A stretch of DNA of 64,000 nt from Salipiger abyssi (GCF_001975705.1 NZ_CP015093.1:3976501-4040500); one strand, 5' to 3'; shown: positions 7,309 through 17,287, numbered from the stretch's first letter. Notes: generated by a model not told the origin, from the letters alone. Program-made: numbers and translations.

Positions 7309-9254
7309 GCCGCCGCCTCCTCTTCCTCCTCCAGCCGGATCAGCGCCGCGCCCGCCTCGACCTGCGCACCGTCGGCCACCAGCACCTCGGCCACCACGCC
7401 GTCGCGCGCCGCCGTCAGCGTGTGCTCCATCTTCATCGCCTCGAGCACCGCCAGCCGGTCGCCCGCCGTCACCGCCTGCCCGGGTGTCGCCAGCACCGAG
7501 ACCACCCGGCCCGGCATCGGCGCCTCGATCAGATTGCCGCCGGCGCCGAGCGCCGCCGCGCGTTCCAGCGGATCGACCGCCACAAAGACCTGCCCGCCCT
7601 CGGCAAAGACGGTGATCTCCGCGCCCTCGTGAAACAGCGCCGGGGCCGGCCGCCCGTCGAGCCGCCATCTGCCATCGACGCGCTCGGCGCGCACCGTGAC
7701 ATCGCCAAACGAGATCTCCGCCCGGTCACGCCCCGCGACGCGCAGCACACAGGGCAGCTCTTCCTCACCCTGACGCAGCAGCACATGGCGCGCCAGCGGC
7801 GCCCAGAGCGCAAATCCGCTCTGCGGCGCAGCCGCCTCCCAGAGCCTCGCCGCCGCCAGCGCCGCCTGCGCCACAACCTGCGGCGACGGCCCGGGCGCCG
7901 CCGTCAGCGCCTCCAGATCGCGCCCGATCAGCCCGGTATCCACCTCGCCGGCGACAAAGCCCTCGTGCCGCGCCAGCGCGCCGAGAAAGGCGAGATTGGT
8001 CACCGTGCCCGCCACCTGCGTCTCCGCCAGCCCGCGCGCCAGCTTGCGCAGCGCGATCTCCCGCGTGGCCCCGTGCACGATGAGCTTGGCGATCATCGGG
8101 TCGTAATGCGGCGAGATCACATCGCCCGAACGCACCCCGCTATCGGCCCGCACATCCGCCGGAAAACCCAGATGCGCCAGACGCCCGGTGGCCGGCAGGA
8201 ACCCCGCCGGCACGTCCTCGGCGTAAAGCCGCGCCTCGAAGGCGTGGCCGTCGATACCCAGCTCCTCCTGCGCCTTCGGCAGCGGCTCTCCCGCCGCGAC
8301 ACGGAGCTGCCATGCCACCAGATCGACGCCGGTGATCGCCTCGGTCACCGGATGCTCCACCTGAAGCCGCGTGTTCATCTCCATGAACCAGAACCCGTCC
8401 GGGCGCAGCCCGCGCGCGCCGTCGACGATGAACTCCACCGTGCCCGCGCCCTTGTAGCCGATGGCCTCGGCGGCGCGCACCGCCGCCGCGCCCATGGCCT
8501 GACGCATCTCTGCGGTCATGCCCGGCGCCGGCGCCTCCTCGATCACCTTCTGATGGCGGCGCTGCAAGGAGCAATCCCGTTCGAAGAGATGCACCGCCTT
8601 TTCGCCATCGCCAAAGACCTGCACCTCGATATGGCGCGGCTTGGTGACGAATTTCTCGATCAGCACCGCCTCGTTGCCGAAGGCGCCGCGCGCCTCGGCC
8701 TGCGCGCTCTTCAGCGCCTCGGCAAACTCCGCCGCGCGCTCGACCAGCCGCATGCCCTTGCCACCGCCGCCGGCAACCGCCTTGATCAGCACCGGGTAGC
8801 CGATGGCCTCCGCCTCACCCGCGAGGAATTGCGGATCCTGCTCCTCGCCGTGATAGCCCGGCACCACCGGCACGCCGGCCTCCGCCATCAGCCGCTTGGC
8901 CGCGTCCTTGAGGCCCATCGCCCGGATCGCCTTTGCCGACGGGCCGACAAAGACCAGCCCCGCCGCCTCCACCGCCTCGACGAAATCGGGATTTTCCGAC
9001 AGGAAGCCGTATCCGGGATGGATCGCCCCCGCCCCGGTCTCCAGCGCCGCCGCGATGATGGCCTCGCCGCGCAGATAGCTCTCCGCTGGCGCGGCACCTC
9101 CGATACAGACCGCCTCATCGGCCATGGCCACATGTTTCGCCCCGGCATCCGCCTCGGAATAGACCGCGACGCAGCGCAGCCCCATGGCCCGCGCCGTCTC
9201 GATTACCCGGCAGGCGATCTCGCCCCTATTGGCTATCAGCACCGTGTCAAACAT
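7305..9254 (-). CDS. mccA: Methylcrotonyl-CoA carboxylase alpha (biotin) subunit
   Basis: The 649-residue product has a biotin carboxylase domain (ANRGEIACRVI, ATP-grasp loop GGGGKGMRLV, catalytic EMNTRLQVEHPVTE), a linker domain, and a C-terminal biotinyl domain with the lysine in EAMKMEH. With the beta subunit encoded at 9813-11420 it carboxylates 3-methylcrotonyl-CoA in leucine degradation. The start at 9254 (MFDTVLIANRG) has a GGGAGGGGAG ribosome site directly upstream, and an upstream ATG at 9299 is less likely. The closely related propionyl-CoA carboxylase is excluded mainly by cluster context. Confidence 0.93.
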   Translation of the reverse strand: MFDTVLIANRGEIACRVIETARAMGLRCVAVYSEADAGAKHVAMADEAVCIGGAAPAESYLRGEAIIAAALETGAGAIHPGYGFLSENPDFVEAVEAAGLVFVGPSAKAIRAMGLKDAAKRLMAEAGVPVVPGYHGEEQDPQFLAGEAEAIGYPVLIKAVAGGGGKGMRLVERAAEFAEALKSAQAEARGAFGNEAVLIEKFVTKPRHIEVQVFGDGEKAVHLFERDCSLQRRHQKVIEEAPAPGMTAEMRQAMGAAAVRAAEAIGYKGAGTVEFIVDGARGLRPDGFWFMEMNTRLQVEHPVTEAITGVDLVAWQLRVAAGEPLPKAQEELGIDGHAFEARLYAEDVPAGFLPATGRLAHLGFPADVRADSGVRSGDVISPHYDPMIAKLIVHGATREIALRKLARGLAETQVAGTVTNLAFLGALARHEGFVAGEVDTGLIGRDLEALTAAPGPSPQVVAQAALAAARLWEAAAPQSGFALWAPLARHVLLRQGEEELPCVLRVAGRDRAEISFGDVTVRAERVDGRWRLDGRPAPALFHEGAEITVFAEGGQVFVAVDPLERAAALGAGGNLIEAPMPGRVVSVLATPGQAVTAGDRLAVLEAMKMEHTLTAARDGVVAEVLVADGAQVEAGAALIRLEEEEEAAA

Positions 9255-9305
9255 CGCTCCCCTCCCAGAGGCTTCCATTCCCGTTCTGCGCTCTGCCATT
9301 GCTGC

Positions 9306-9725
9306 TCATGTGCCCAGGTCCTCCACCAACTCAAACCGCTCCAGCATCATCTCGACGCCGGGCCGGTAGCGCCCCGCGCGCTCGAGGTAGGCGCGATACC
9401 CCGCCCGCCAATGCGCCAGGTCGCGGAACTCGCCCTGCTCGAGCGCCATGCCCTCGGTCACCTCCTCGAAGGGCAGACGCAGCACCTCGAGCGTGCGCAT
9501 GGCCAGCGCCGGGCGCCCCTGCCAGTCAAGCGCGATGTCCACGCGCCCCGCGACCGGCAGCGCCTCGGCACCGTCTTCGAAGACCTCCCAGGCCTCGCAA
9601 CTCGCCCGTTTCACACCCGTGCGCATCAGCCCGAGGATCTCGGCGTTGAGCGCCGCGCTGTCACCGGGCCGATAGCTCTCGCATCCCGGCCAGCGCAGAC
9701 GCGCGTCTTGCAGCGTCATCGTCAT
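9306..9725 (-). CDS. ASCH domain protein
   Basis: The 139-residue product resembles ASCH-domain proteins: a small beta-barrel core with RRASCEAWEVFE-like and GRPALAMRTLEVL segments (here KRASCEAWEVFE at about residues 39-50), and a C-terminal helix region with WRAGYRAYLE. The ASCH fold is related to PUA and is thought to bind RNA or modified nucleobases, although some members act as nucleoside amidohydrolases. It sits between mccB and mccA, with 87 and 51 bases to its neighbours, in the same direction. A role in leucine degradation is not evident. The start could also be the second ATG at 9719. Confidence 0.8.
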   Translation of the reverse strand: MTMTLQDARLRWPGCESYRPGDSAALNAEILGLMRTGVKRASCEAWEVFEDGAEALPVAGRVDIALDWQGRPALAMRTLEVLRLPFEEVTEGMALEQGEFRDLAHWRAGYRAYLERAGRYRPGVEMMLERFELVEDLGT

Positions 9726-9812
9726 GACCCCGCGCCCCGGCGGCGGGGCGGGATGGGCGGGCGGGAGCTCCGCCGGCGGGGGCGCGCCCGCTCAAAGCCA
9801 GACAAGCGCCTG

Positions 9813-11420
9813 TCACATGCGGAACACGCCAAAGCGTGTCTCCTCGATGGGCGCGTTCAAGGCCGCCGACAGCGACAGCGCCAGCACGTCGCGCGTCTTG
9901 CGCGGATCGACGATCCCGTCGTCCCAGAGCCGCGCCGAGGCATAGAGCGGATGCGACTGGCGCTCGAACATCTCCACCGTAGGGCGCTTGAACTCCTCCT
10001 CCTCCTCCTGCGACCAGCTGCCGCCGCCGCGCTCGATGGCGTCGCGCTTCACCGTGGCCAGCACACCTGCCGCCTGCTCGCCGCCCATCACCGAGATCCG
10101 GCTGTTCGGCCAGGTCCAGAGGAATCGCGGCTGATAGGCCCGCCCGGCCATGCCGTAATTGCCCGCCCCAAAGGAGCCGCCCACCAGCATGGTGATCTTG
10201 GGCACCGAGGTCGTGGCGACCGCCGTCACCATCTTGGCGCCGTGCCGCGCGATCCCCTCGTTCTCGTATTTCCGCCCGACCATGAAGCCGGTGATATTCT
10301 GCAGGAACACCAGCGGCACCTTGCGCTGCGAACAGAGTTCGACGAAATGCGCCCCCTTCTGCGCGGCCTCGGAAAACAACACGCCATTATTGGCGACGAT
10401 GCCCACCGGACAACCCTCGATCTGCGCAAAGCCCGTCACCAGCGTCTCGCCGTAACGCGGCTTGAACTCGTCGAAATAGGAGCCGTCCACCACCCGCGCG
10501 ATCACCTCGCGGATGTCATAGGGCGTGCGCAGATCGCCCGGCACCACGCCGAGGATCTCGTCGGGATCGTAGGCCGGTGCTTCGCCCCCCGGCAGCCCGC
10601 CCGGCCCGCCCCCGTCCGCGCCCTTCAGCGAGCCCACCGCGCGTCTTGCCAATGCCAGCGCATGGGCGTCGTCCTCGGCCAGATAATCCGCCACACCGGA
10701 AAGCCGCGTATGCACATCGCCGCCGCCGAGATCCTCCGCCGTGACCACCTCTCCGGTCGCCGCCTTGACCAGCGGCGGGCCGGCCAGAAAGATCGTGCCC
10801 TGCTCCTTCACGATGATCGTCACATCCGACATCGCCGGGACATAGGCGCCGCCCGCCGTGCAGGACCCCATCACCACGGCGATCTGCGCAATGCCCTTGG
10901 CGCTCATCCGCGCCTGATTGTAGAAGATCCGCCCGAAATGGTCGCGGTCGGGGAAAACCTCGTCCTGATTGGGCAGGTTCGCGCCGCCGCTATCGACCAG
11001 ATAGACGCAGGGCAGCCGGTTCTCCTCGGCGATCTCCTGCGCGCGCAGGTGTTTCTTGACCGACATCGGGTAATAGGTGCCGCCCTTCACCGTGGCGTCG
11101 TTGCACACCACCATGACCTCGCGGCCCTGAACGCGCCCGATTCCCGCGATCATGCCCGCCGCCGGCGCCGCGCCGTCATAAAGCCCGTGCGCCGCCGTGG
11201 CGCCCACCTCAAGAAAGGGCGAGCCGGGATCGAGCAGATTGGCCACCCGCTCGCGCGGCAGCATCTTGCCCCGGCCGAGATGCCGCTCGCGCGCCTTCTC
11301 GCCGCCGCCCGCCGCCGCCAGTTCCGCCGCCTCGCGCACCACCTCCAGCGCCTCCAGATGCGCCGCGCGATTGGCCTGAAACGCCTCGGATGTGGGGATC
11401 GCTTGCGATTGCAGTTTCAT
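9813..11420 (-). CDS. mccB: Methylcrotonyl-CoA carboxylase beta subunit
   Basis: This is the carboxyltransferase subunit, 535 residues, of the biotin-dependent 3-methylcrotonyl-CoA carboxylase. Two crotonase-type halves are visible, with [20 protein letters not shown] and [15 protein letters not shown] in the N half and [15 protein letters not shown] and [16 protein letters not shown] in the C half. These segments are typical of MCC rather than propionyl-CoA carboxylase beta chains. The start overlaps the acyl-CoA synthetase stop as ATGA. Confidence 0.95.
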   Translation of the reverse strand: MKLQSQAIPTSEAFQANRAAHLEALEVVREAAELAAAGGGEKARERHLGRGKMLPRERVANLLDPGSPFLEVGATAAHGLYDGAAPAAGMIAGIGRVQGREVMVVCNDATVKGGTYYPMSVKKHLRAQEIAEENRLPCVYLVDSGGANLPNQDEVFPDRDHFGRIFYNQARMSAKGIAQIAVVMGSCTAGGAYVPAMSDVTIIVKEQGTIFLAGPPLVKAATGEVVTAEDLGGGDVHTRLSGVADYLAEDDAHALALARRAVGSLKGADGGGPGGLPGGEAPAYDPDEILGVVPGDLRTPYDIREVIARVVDGSYFDEFKPRYGETLVTGFAQIEGCPVGIVANNGVLFSEAAQKGAHFVELCSQRKVPLVFLQNITGFMVGRKYENEGIARHGAKMVTAVATTSVPKITMLVGGSFGAGNYGMAGRAYQPRFLWTWPNSRISVMGGEQAAGVLATVKRDAIERGGGSWSQEEEEEFKRPTVEMFERQSHPLYASARLWDDGIVDPRKTRDVLALSLSAALNAPIEETRFGVFRM

Positions 11421-12997
11421 GTGCTCTCCTTGGCCGCACGGGCCTTCAGTTCCTTGCGGACAACCTTGCCGGTGACCGTCATCGGCAGCGCCTCCAGAAA
11501 ATCTATTTCTCTTGGATAGGAATATGTTGCGAGCCGATCCTTAACCCATGCCTGAAGCTCTTCGGCGCTCGGGCTCTGTCCCGGCTTCACCACAACATAG
11601 GCCTTGACGATCTCGGTGCGCAGCGGGTCGGGCTTGCCGACCACACCCACCGTGGCGACGCCGGGATGGGTGAGCAGGCAATCCTCGATCTCCGCCGGGC
11701 CGATGCGGTAGCCGGCGGAGGTGATCACGTCGTCCTCGCGCCCGACAAAGCGCAGATAGCCATCCTCCCAGACGCCACGGTCGCCGGTGACCAGCCAGTC
11801 GCCGCGAAATTTCTCCGCCGTCGCCTGCGGATTGTTCCAATATTCCAGCATCATGGAGCCCGCACCGCGATGCACAGCCACATCGCCCTCTCCCTGCGTC
11901 TCGTGCCCTGCCTCGTCGACGATCCCGATGCGGAAGCCCGGTGCCGGCTTGCCGATGCAGCCGGGACGGACGGGAAACAGCGCGCCGCAGGCGCTGGCGA
12001 CCATATTGCATTCGGTCTGGCCGTAGAACTCGTTGATCTCCACCCCAAAGGCCTCGCGCCCCCAGGCCAGCATCTCGGCGCCGAGCGGCTCGCCGCCGGA
12101 ACCGACCGAGCGCAGCCCCGGAATCCGCGCGTCCTCCGCCTTCAGCATGCGCAGGGCCGTGGGCGGAAAGAATATATTCCGTACAGAGGCTTCCGCGCAG
12201 ATCCTCAAGCATTGCGCGATGTCGAAACGCGGCATCCGCGCCGCCACCACCGGCACGCCGAGATAGAGCCCCGGCATCAGCACATCGAAGAGCCCGCCGA
12301 TCCAGGCCCAGTCCGCCGGGGTCCAGAGCACATCGCCCTCCTGTCCCAGAAGATCGTGGCTCATCTCCACCCCGGGCAGATGCCCCACCAGCACGCCATG
12401 CCCGTGCAGCGCGCCCTTGGGCTTGCCGGTGGTGCCGCTGGTATAGATCAGCACCGCCGGATCCTCCGGGCCGGTCTCCACCGCGTCCCAGACCCCCGGC
12501 TCGGGCAGTTCCTCCTCGGTCACGGTCGCCAGCCCGAACGGCGCCAGCATCTCCGCGCCCTCCTCATCCGTCACCACCACCCGCGCGCCGCTATTGCCCA
12601 GCCGCGAGTCCAGCGCGTCGTGCTTGAAGAGCTTGAAGAGCGGCACCGAAATCGCGCCCATGCGCCAGGCGGCGATATGGGACGCGGCGCAGAGCGGGCT
12701 CTGCGACAGCAGCACCCCCACCCGGTCGCCGCGCGCCACGCCCTGCGCCCGCAGCCAGGCCTCGACCCGACGCGACAGCGCATGCAAGGCGCCATAGCTC
12801 ACCACACGCAGCGCCCCGCCGCGCAGATCGAGGATCGCCGGCCGGTCGGGCGCCAGCGCCGCCCAGCTGTCGCAGACCTGCACGGCCATGTTCACCCGCT
12901 CCGGACGCGGCCAGCGAAAGCCCTCGCAGAGCGCCTCGTAGCTCTGCCCGTCCGCCAGCATCCGGCGCCGCCGCGTCTCCTCCATCGGCAGCTTCAT
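11417..12997 (-). CDS. AMP-dependent acyl-CoA synthetase
   Basis: The 526-residue enzyme belongs to the adenylate-forming (ANL) superfamily. The P-loop [11 protein letters not shown], the [10 protein letters not shown] adenine-binding motif, [17 protein letters not shown] and the C-terminal catalytic lysine in [10 protein letters not shown] are all present, so it should be active. It overlaps mccB by four bases, inside the leucine/isovalerate cluster. Plausible substrates are isovalerate, another short or medium branched acid, or acetoacetate released by LiuE. The length and motifs fit the medium-chain acyl-CoA synthetase branch better than acetoacetyl-CoA synthetase. Confidence 0.88.
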   Translation of the reverse strand: MKLPMEETRRRRMLADGQSYEALCEGFRWPRPERVNMAVQVCDSWAALAPDRPAILDLRGGALRVVSYGALHALSRRVEAWLRAQGVARGDRVGVLLSQSPLCAASHIAAWRMGAISVPLFKLFKHDALDSRLGNSGARVVVTDEEGAEMLAPFGLATVTEEELPEPGVWDAVETGPEDPAVLIYTSGTTGKPKGALHGHGVLVGHLPGVEMSHDLLGQEGDVLWTPADWAWIGGLFDVLMPGLYLGVPVVAARMPRFDIAQCLRICAEASVRNIFFPPTALRMLKAEDARIPGLRSVGSGGEPLGAEMLAWGREAFGVEINEFYGQTECNMVASACGALFPVRPGCIGKPAPGFRIGIVDEAGHETQGEGDVAVHRGAGSMMLEYWNNPQATAEKFRGDWLVTGDRGVWEDGYLRFVGREDDVITSAGYRIGPAEIEDCLLTHPGVATVGVVGKPDPLRTEIVKAYVVVKPGQSPSAEELQAWVKDRLATYSYPREIDFLEALPMTVTGKVVRKELKARAAKEST

Positions 12998-13080
12998 GCG
13001 TAGGCCTCCCGCCGCGAAACATGCATCCCCGACACCGGATATGACATTCCGGCAACAGCGTAACCCACAGAATTCAAAGC

Positions 13081-13094
13081 TTGATTCAGATCAA
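13081..13094 (+). promoter_or_regulatory. FNR-type box upstream of ompW
   Basis: TTGATTCAGATCAA is a perfect match to the FNR/FnrL consensus TTGAT-N4-ATCAA. Its centre is about 65 bases before the ompW ATG. If it activates at -41.5, transcription would start near 13129, leaving a 24-base leader. This predicts oxygen-dependent control of ompW. Confidence 0.75.
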
Positions 13095-13152
13095 CGTTTC
13101 TGCGGGCGATTTTGCGGAAATGGCGCTGCGTGCGATCTGGAAAGGGACGACA

Positions 13153-13761
13153 ATGTACAAGACCACACTCCTCTCCGCCATGGCTGTGCTGGCCCTCACG
13201 GCCACCGGCGCGCTGGCGCAGTCCAAGGGCGACATGACCGTTGGTGTCGGCCTCGCCTGGGTGAACCCGAGCGATGACAATGGCAGCCTGGCGAATGGCG
13301 CGCTCGACACCGATGTCGATGACGACACCCAGCTCTCGCTGACCTTCGAATATTTCTTCGCCGATAACTGGGGCGTCGAAGTGCTGGCCGCCACGCCTTT
13401 CACCCATCAGGTCGAGCTGAACGGCTCCGACGTGGTGAAGGTCAAGCACCTGCCGCCCACCGTCTCGGTGAACTATCACCTGCCGACAAACACCGCCTGG
13501 ACCCCGTTCTTCGGTCTCGGTGTGAACTACACAACGATCCTCGATCTCGACGACCAGAAGATCTCCGGGCTCGACATCAGCGATTCCTGGGGCCTCGCCG
13601 GCCATATCGGTGTGGACTACGCGATCAGCGACAAGGCATCGCTGCGGCTCGACGCACGCTATATCGACATCGACCTGGATGTGGACCTGAACGGCTCGGA
13701 TATCGGCACGGTCGAGGTCGATCCCTGGGTGATCGGCATGTCCTATATCTGGAAGTTCTGA
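13153..13761 (+). CDS. ompW: OmpW family outer membrane protein
   Basis: The 202-residue product has a signal peptide ending GALAQ, then an eight-stranded beta-barrel pattern with the OmpW-type segments LTFEYFFADNWGVEVLAATPFTH, FFGLGVNYT and a final aromatic residue (YIWKF). OmpW proteins form a small hydrophobic channel in the outer membrane. The ATG at 13153 is preceded by AAAGGG at seven bases, and an upstream in-frame TTG at 13081 is part of the FNR box and not a credible start. It is transcribed against the leucine genes on both sides, and a hairpin follows it. Confidence 0.92.
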   Translation: MYKTTLLSAMAVLALTATGALAQSKGDMTVGVGLAWVNPSDDNGSLANGALDTDVDDDTQLSLTFEYFFADNWGVEVLAATPFTHQVELNGSDVVKVKHLPPTVSVNYHLPTNTAWTPFFGLGVNYTTILDLDDQKISGLDISDSWGLAGHIGVDYAISDKASLRLDARYIDIDLDVDLNGSDIGTVEVDPWVIGMSYIWKF

Positions 13762-13775
13762 CCAGTCTCGCGCGG

Positions 13776-13796
13776 GGCGGGCTTCAACGGCCCGCC
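13776..13796 (+). terminator. Hairpin between ompW and ivd
   Basis: GGCGGGC and GCCCGCC form a seven-base-pair stem with a seven-base loop 15 bases after the ompW stop codon. The sequence after it is C-rich and lacks a T run, so it is a weak intrinsic terminator at best. It lies between convergent genes. Confidence 0.4.
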
Positions 13797-13860
13797 TCTC
13801 GCCCCCTCTGACCGGCCCCGCCCGTTCGGCGAGGTGCTGGCGCGTCTCCTCCCGCATGGC

Positions 13861-15024
13861 TCAGCCCATCGCCGCCATCAGTTCGCGGCCCACGAGCATG
13901 CGCCGGATCTCTGACGTGCCCGCGCCGATCTCCATCAGCTTGGCATCGCGGAAGAGCCGCGCCACCGGCGCATCGGCCAGAAAGCCCGCGCCGCCCATCG
14001 CCTGCACCGCCTGATGCGCCTGCACCATCGCCTGTTCGGAGGCATAGAGGCAGCAGGCCGCCGCGTCCTGGCGGGTCACATCGCCCCGGTCGCAGGCCTT
14101 GGCCACCTCGTAGACATAGGCCCGCGCCGAGTTCATCGCCGTGTACATATCGGCGATCTTGCCCTGCATGAGCTGGAAGTTCCCGATCGGCTGACCGAAC
14201 TGCTTGCGCTCGGCCATATAGGGCATGACCTCGTCGAGACAGGCGGCCATGATGCCGGTGCCGATCCCCGCCAGCACGACGCGCTCGTAATCGAGCCCGG
14301 ACATCAGCACCCGCACGCCCTTGCCCTCTTCGCCCAGCACGTTCTCGAAGGGCACCTCCACATCGTCAAAGATCAGCTCGGCGGTGTTCGAGCCGCGCAT
14401 GCCGAGCTTGTCGAAATGCGGGCTGGTCGAGAAACCGGTCATGGTCTTTTCGATGAGGAAAGCGGTGATGCCCTTGCTGCCGGCCTCCGGGTCGGTCTTG
14501 GCATAGACCACCAGGGTGTCGGCATCGGGGCCGTTGGTGATCCAGTATTTGTTGCCGTTGAGCACATAGCGGTCGTTTTTCTTCTCCGCCCGCAGCTTCA
14601 TGCTCACCACGTCCGAGCCGGCGCCCGGCTCCGACATGGCCAGCGCGCCCACATGCTCGCCCGAGATCAGCCCGGGCAGGTATTTCCGCCGCTGTTCGTC
14701 GGTGCCGTTGAGCTTGATCTGGTTGACGCAGAGGTTGGAATGCGCGCCATAGCTCAGCGACACGCTGGCCGAGGCGCGGGCGATCTCCTCTACCGCGATG
14801 ACATGGGCGAGATAGCCCATGCCGGCGCCGCCATATTCCTCTGAAACCGTGATGCCCAGCAGGCCCAGCTCGCCCATCTCGCGCCACAGATCGTTGGGAA
14901 AGGCGTTGGAGCTGTCGACCTCCGCCGCCATCGGCTTCACCCGTTCCTGCGCCCAGCGATGCACCATTTCGCGCAACGCGTTCACGTCTTCTCCCAGGTC
15001 GTATGTCATGACCGCGTTGAACAT
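13861..15024 (-). CDS. ivd: Isovaleryl-CoA dehydrogenase
   Basis: This flavoprotein oxidises isovaleryl-CoA to 3-methylcrotonyl-CoA and passes electrons to ETF. The 387-residue acyl-CoA dehydrogenase fold is complete ([46 protein letters not shown], the QAMGGAGF region). The glutamate in [11 protein letters not shown] corresponds to the catalytic Glu found at this unusual place in isovaleryl-CoA dehydrogenases, which supports the specific name. It is the promoter-proximal gene of the leucine cluster, with a palindrome at 15048-15061 just upstream. Confidence 0.95.
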   Translation of the reverse strand: MFNAVMTYDLGEDVNALREMVHRWAQERVKPMAAEVDSSNAFPNDLWREMGELGLLGITVSEEYGGAGMGYLAHVIAVEEIARASASVSLSYGAHSNLCVNQIKLNGTDEQRRKYLPGLISGEHVGALAMSEPGAGSDVVSMKLRAEKKNDRYVLNGNKYWITNGPDADTLVVYAKTDPEAGSKGITAFLIEKTMTGFSTSPHFDKLGMRGSNTAELIFDDVEVPFENVLGEEGKGVRVLMSGLDYERVVLAGIGTGIMAACLDEVMPYMAERKQFGQPIGNFQLMQGKIADMYTAMNSARAYVYEVAKACDRGDVTRQDAAACCLYASEQAMVQAHQAVQAMGGAGFLADAPVARLFRDAKLMEIGAGTSEIRRMLVGRELMAAMG

Positions 15025-15047
15025 GTCCGCCCTCCTCCGACGATTAT

Positions 15048-15061
15048 TGAACGCTTGTTCA
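15048..15061 (-). promoter_or_regulatory. Palindromic operator candidate upstream of ivd
   Basis: TGAAC-GCTT-GTTCA is an inverted repeat 24 bases before the ivd ATG, where it would overlap the promoter or early leader. The arms and spacing resemble sites of TetR-family acyl-CoA-responsive repressors, but no regulator gene lies beside it, so the family is a guess. Confidence 0.5.
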
Positions 15062-15157
15062 TATCTAAGCGCCGGAGCCGCCGCGCGTCAAGGAAAAGGA
15101 ACAGCCACGGGGCGGGACGCGTTGAGAGGGTGACAACGCAACGAACAGGAGGACATC

Positions 15158-15628
15158 ATGCCAAAGGATCTGAAATCCGATTTCTGGAGCCAGCTGAAGG
15201 ATGTGCGCGCCGGCCTGCTGGCCGCGGATGGCGAGCGCCCGGTGCCGATGGCGCCTTATGCCGACAAGGAAGACGCGACGATCTGGTTCATCGCCTCCAA
15301 AGGCACAGCCGCCGACCGTGCCGCCAAGAGCGGCGGCGAAGCGTCGTTCCACATCGCCGATTCGAAGGCGCATCTTTATGCCAACGTTTTCGGCAAGCTG
15401 ACCGAGGAGCGCGATTCCGAAAAGCTCGACGATCTCTGGAACGCGGTTTCCGCCGCCTGGTTCAAGGACGGGCGCGAAGACGACGCGGTGCAGCTGGTGA
15501 AATTCACCCCGCATGAGGCCGAGGTCTGGCAGGGCGATGGCGGCATCAGCTTCCTGCGCGAGATCGCCAAGGCGAACATGACGGGTGACATGCCCAATCT
15601 GGGCGATCATGGTCGCGTCGTCTTCTGA
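15158..15628 (+). CDS. Pyridoxamine 5'-phosphate oxidase-like FMN-binding protein (general stress type)
   Basis: The 156-residue product has the split-barrel flavin-binding fold of the general stress protein 26 group: DDATIWFIASKGT-like strands (here EDATIWFIASKGT), ASFHIADSKAHLYANVFG and DDLWNAVSAAWFKDGRED. These proteins bind FMN or FAD and are not true pyridoxine oxidases, and their physiological substrate is usually unknown. It stands 133 bases from ivd in the divergent direction and 20 bases before creA, so the two may be co-transcribed. Confidence 0.85.
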   Translation: MPKDLKSDFWSQLKDVRAGLLAADGERPVPMAPYADKEDATIWFIASKGTAADRAAKSGGEASFHIADSKAHLYANVFGKLTEERDSEKLDDLWNAVSAAWFKDGREDDAVQLVKFTPHEAEVWQGDGGISFLREIAKANMTGDMPNLGDHGRVVF

Positions 15629-15648
15629 TCTACGCAAGGAATCGCCCG

Positions 15649-16104
15649 ATGAAACCTTTCCGCCTCGCCGCCCTGCTCTGCCTGAGCCCCCTTTTCGCCA
15701 GCGCCGAGCAGGTCGGCGAGGTCGGTGTCGACTGGACCGGCAACGATATCGTCATCGAGGCCATCGCCGATCCGGAGGTGAAGGGCGTAACCTGCCATGT
15801 GGCCTATTTCGACCGGGGCCTCATTGACCGGCTGAGCAAGGGCAACTGGTTCGAGGATCCGTCCAACGCCTCCATCGCCTGCCGCCAGACCGGCCCCATC
15901 GAGATCGGCGATATCGACCGCAGCCAGGAAGGCGAGGACGTGTTCCGCGCCTCGCGCTCGATCATCCTGAAGAGCCTGCGGGTGAAGCGGATCTTCGACG
16001 AGGAAAACCAGACGCTGATCTATCTGGTGCATGCCCGCGAGCTGGCCGACGGGTCGGCCAAGCTCGCGATCTCCACCGTGCCGCTTTACGGCTCGGGGCA
16101 GTAG
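15649..16104 (+). CDS. creA: CreA family periplasmic protein
   Basis: The 151-residue product has a signal peptide (cleavage after about residue 19) and the CreA-family core: VKGVTCHVAYFDRG, PSNASIACRQTGPI and VFRASRSIILKSLRVKRI. CreA proteins are conserved exported proteins of unknown function. It follows the flavin-binding protein gene by 20 bases and converges with the monooxygenase gene seven bases away. Confidence 0.9.
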   Translation: MKPFRLAALLCLSPLFASAEQVGEVGVDWTGNDIVIEAIADPEVKGVTCHVAYFDRGLIDRLSKGNWFEDPSNASIACRQTGPIEIGDIDRSQEGEDVFRASRSIILKSLRVKRIFDEENQTLIYLVHARELADGSAKLAISTVPLYGSGQ

Positions 16105-16111
16105 GCGCCGT

Positions 16112-17287
16112 TCAGGCCGTCGCTGTCACGTCGTGGCCGTAGATCCAGTCGAACTGCCGCAACATGCGCTCGGGCGCCAGGCGCCCGGCCAGACCCAGCC
16201 CCAGATGCGCCGCGCCGCGGATGAGCGGGTTGCGCAGGTGGTATTTCCAGGCGTTGGAGGTGGCAGCGGCCACGATCCGCGCGCAGCGGTCGCGCCGCCG
16301 GCTCTGATAGCGCGTCAGCGCCGCCGCCTGATCGGCTTCGGAGGCCAGGCAGGTCGCCAGCGACCAGGCATCCTCAAGCGCCATATTCGCCCCCTGCGCC
16401 ATGAAGGGCAGCGTCGGATGCGCCGCATCGCCCAGGATCGCCACGCCCGGCGCATGCCAGTGCCGCGCCACCGGATGGCGGAAGAGCCCCCAGAGCCCGA
16501 CCCGGTCCACCGCGCCCAGCATCGCCGGCACCGCACCGCCAAAGCCAGCAAAGGCCGCGCGCAGGTTCTCCGGCGCATCCTCATGCGACCAGCTTTCCTC
16601 GACCCAGCCTTTGCGCTCCTCGGCGGCGACGAGGTTGACGCTGGAGCCGTCGCGCAGCGGGTAGCTCACCAGATGCCGGCCCGGCCCCATATGCACATGC
16701 ACCTCGGGCGGATGACCGAAGATATTCGGCACCACCGCGCGCCAGGCCACCTGCCCGGTGAAGGACGGCGCCAGCACGCCGTTCAGCGCCGCGCGGATCA
16801 CCGAATGCAGCCCGTCGGCGCCCACCACCAGATCGCCACCCACCCGGTCGCCGTTGCAGAGCTCCAGCGCGGGCCGGTCGCCCGGCGTGATGTCCCGCAC
16901 CTTTTGCAGCAGCCGGATCTCGACCCCCGCCGCGCGCGCGGCGCAAGCGAGGAGATCCACCAGATCGGCGCGATGCACGAAGTAATATTCCTGCCCGCCC
17001 GGCAGCCGCCCGAGATCGAGCCGCAGCACCGCCTCGCCCTCGCGGTGATCGCGCAGCACCACCGCCCGGCCCCGGCAGGAGCGCGCGCGCAGCGCCGCCC
17101 CCAGCCCCAGCGCCTCGATCACCCGCAGCCCGTTGGGGCTGACCTGGATGCCGGCGCCGACCTCGTTGATCTCGCCCGCCTGTTCCAGCACTCGCACCTC
17201 GGCGCCGTGACGCCGCAGCGCCAGCGCCGCCGCAAGCCCGCCGATGCCGCCGCCCGCGACGATGATTTTCCTGCCCGTGAGCGCCAT
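16112..17287 (-). CDS. FAD-dependent aromatic-ring monooxygenase
   Basis: The 391-residue class A flavoprotein monooxygenase has the dinucleotide-binding GGGIGGLAAALAL, the VVGADGLHSVIR (DG) motif and the GDAAHPTLPFMAQGANMALEDA (GD) motif. It most resembles salicylate or 3-hydroxybenzoate hydroxylases and related NAD(P)H-dependent enzymes. No aromatic-degradation genes are nearby, so the substrate cannot be stated. The 3' end is seven bases from creA in the convergent direction. Confidence 0.88.
   Translation of the reverse strand: MALTGRKIIVAGGGIGGLAAALALRRHGAEVRVLEQAGEINEVGAGIQVSPNGLRVIEALGLGAALRARSCRGRAVVLRDHREGEAVLRLDLGRLPGGQEYYFVHRADLVDLLACAARAAGVEIRLLQKVRDITPGDRPALELCNGDRVGGDLVVGADGLHSVIRAALNGVLAPSFTGQVAWRAVVPNIFGHPPEVHVHMGPGRHLVSYPLRDGSSVNLVAAEERKGWVEESWSHEDAPENLRAAFAGFGGAVPAMLGAVDRVGLWGLFRHPVARHWHAPGVAILGDAAHPTLPFMAQGANMALEDAWSLATCLASEADQAAALTRYQSRRRDRCARIVAAATSNAWKYHLRNPLIRGAAHLGLGLAGRLAPERMLRQFDWIYGHDVTATA

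Noticed and set aside
7422..11519. An open frame of 1365 codons on the plus strand, opposite mccA and mccB.
   Set aside because: It is rich in Arg, His, Pro and Gln, has no domain, and mirrors strong minus-strand genes. This is the usual open antisense frame of GC-rich coding DNA.
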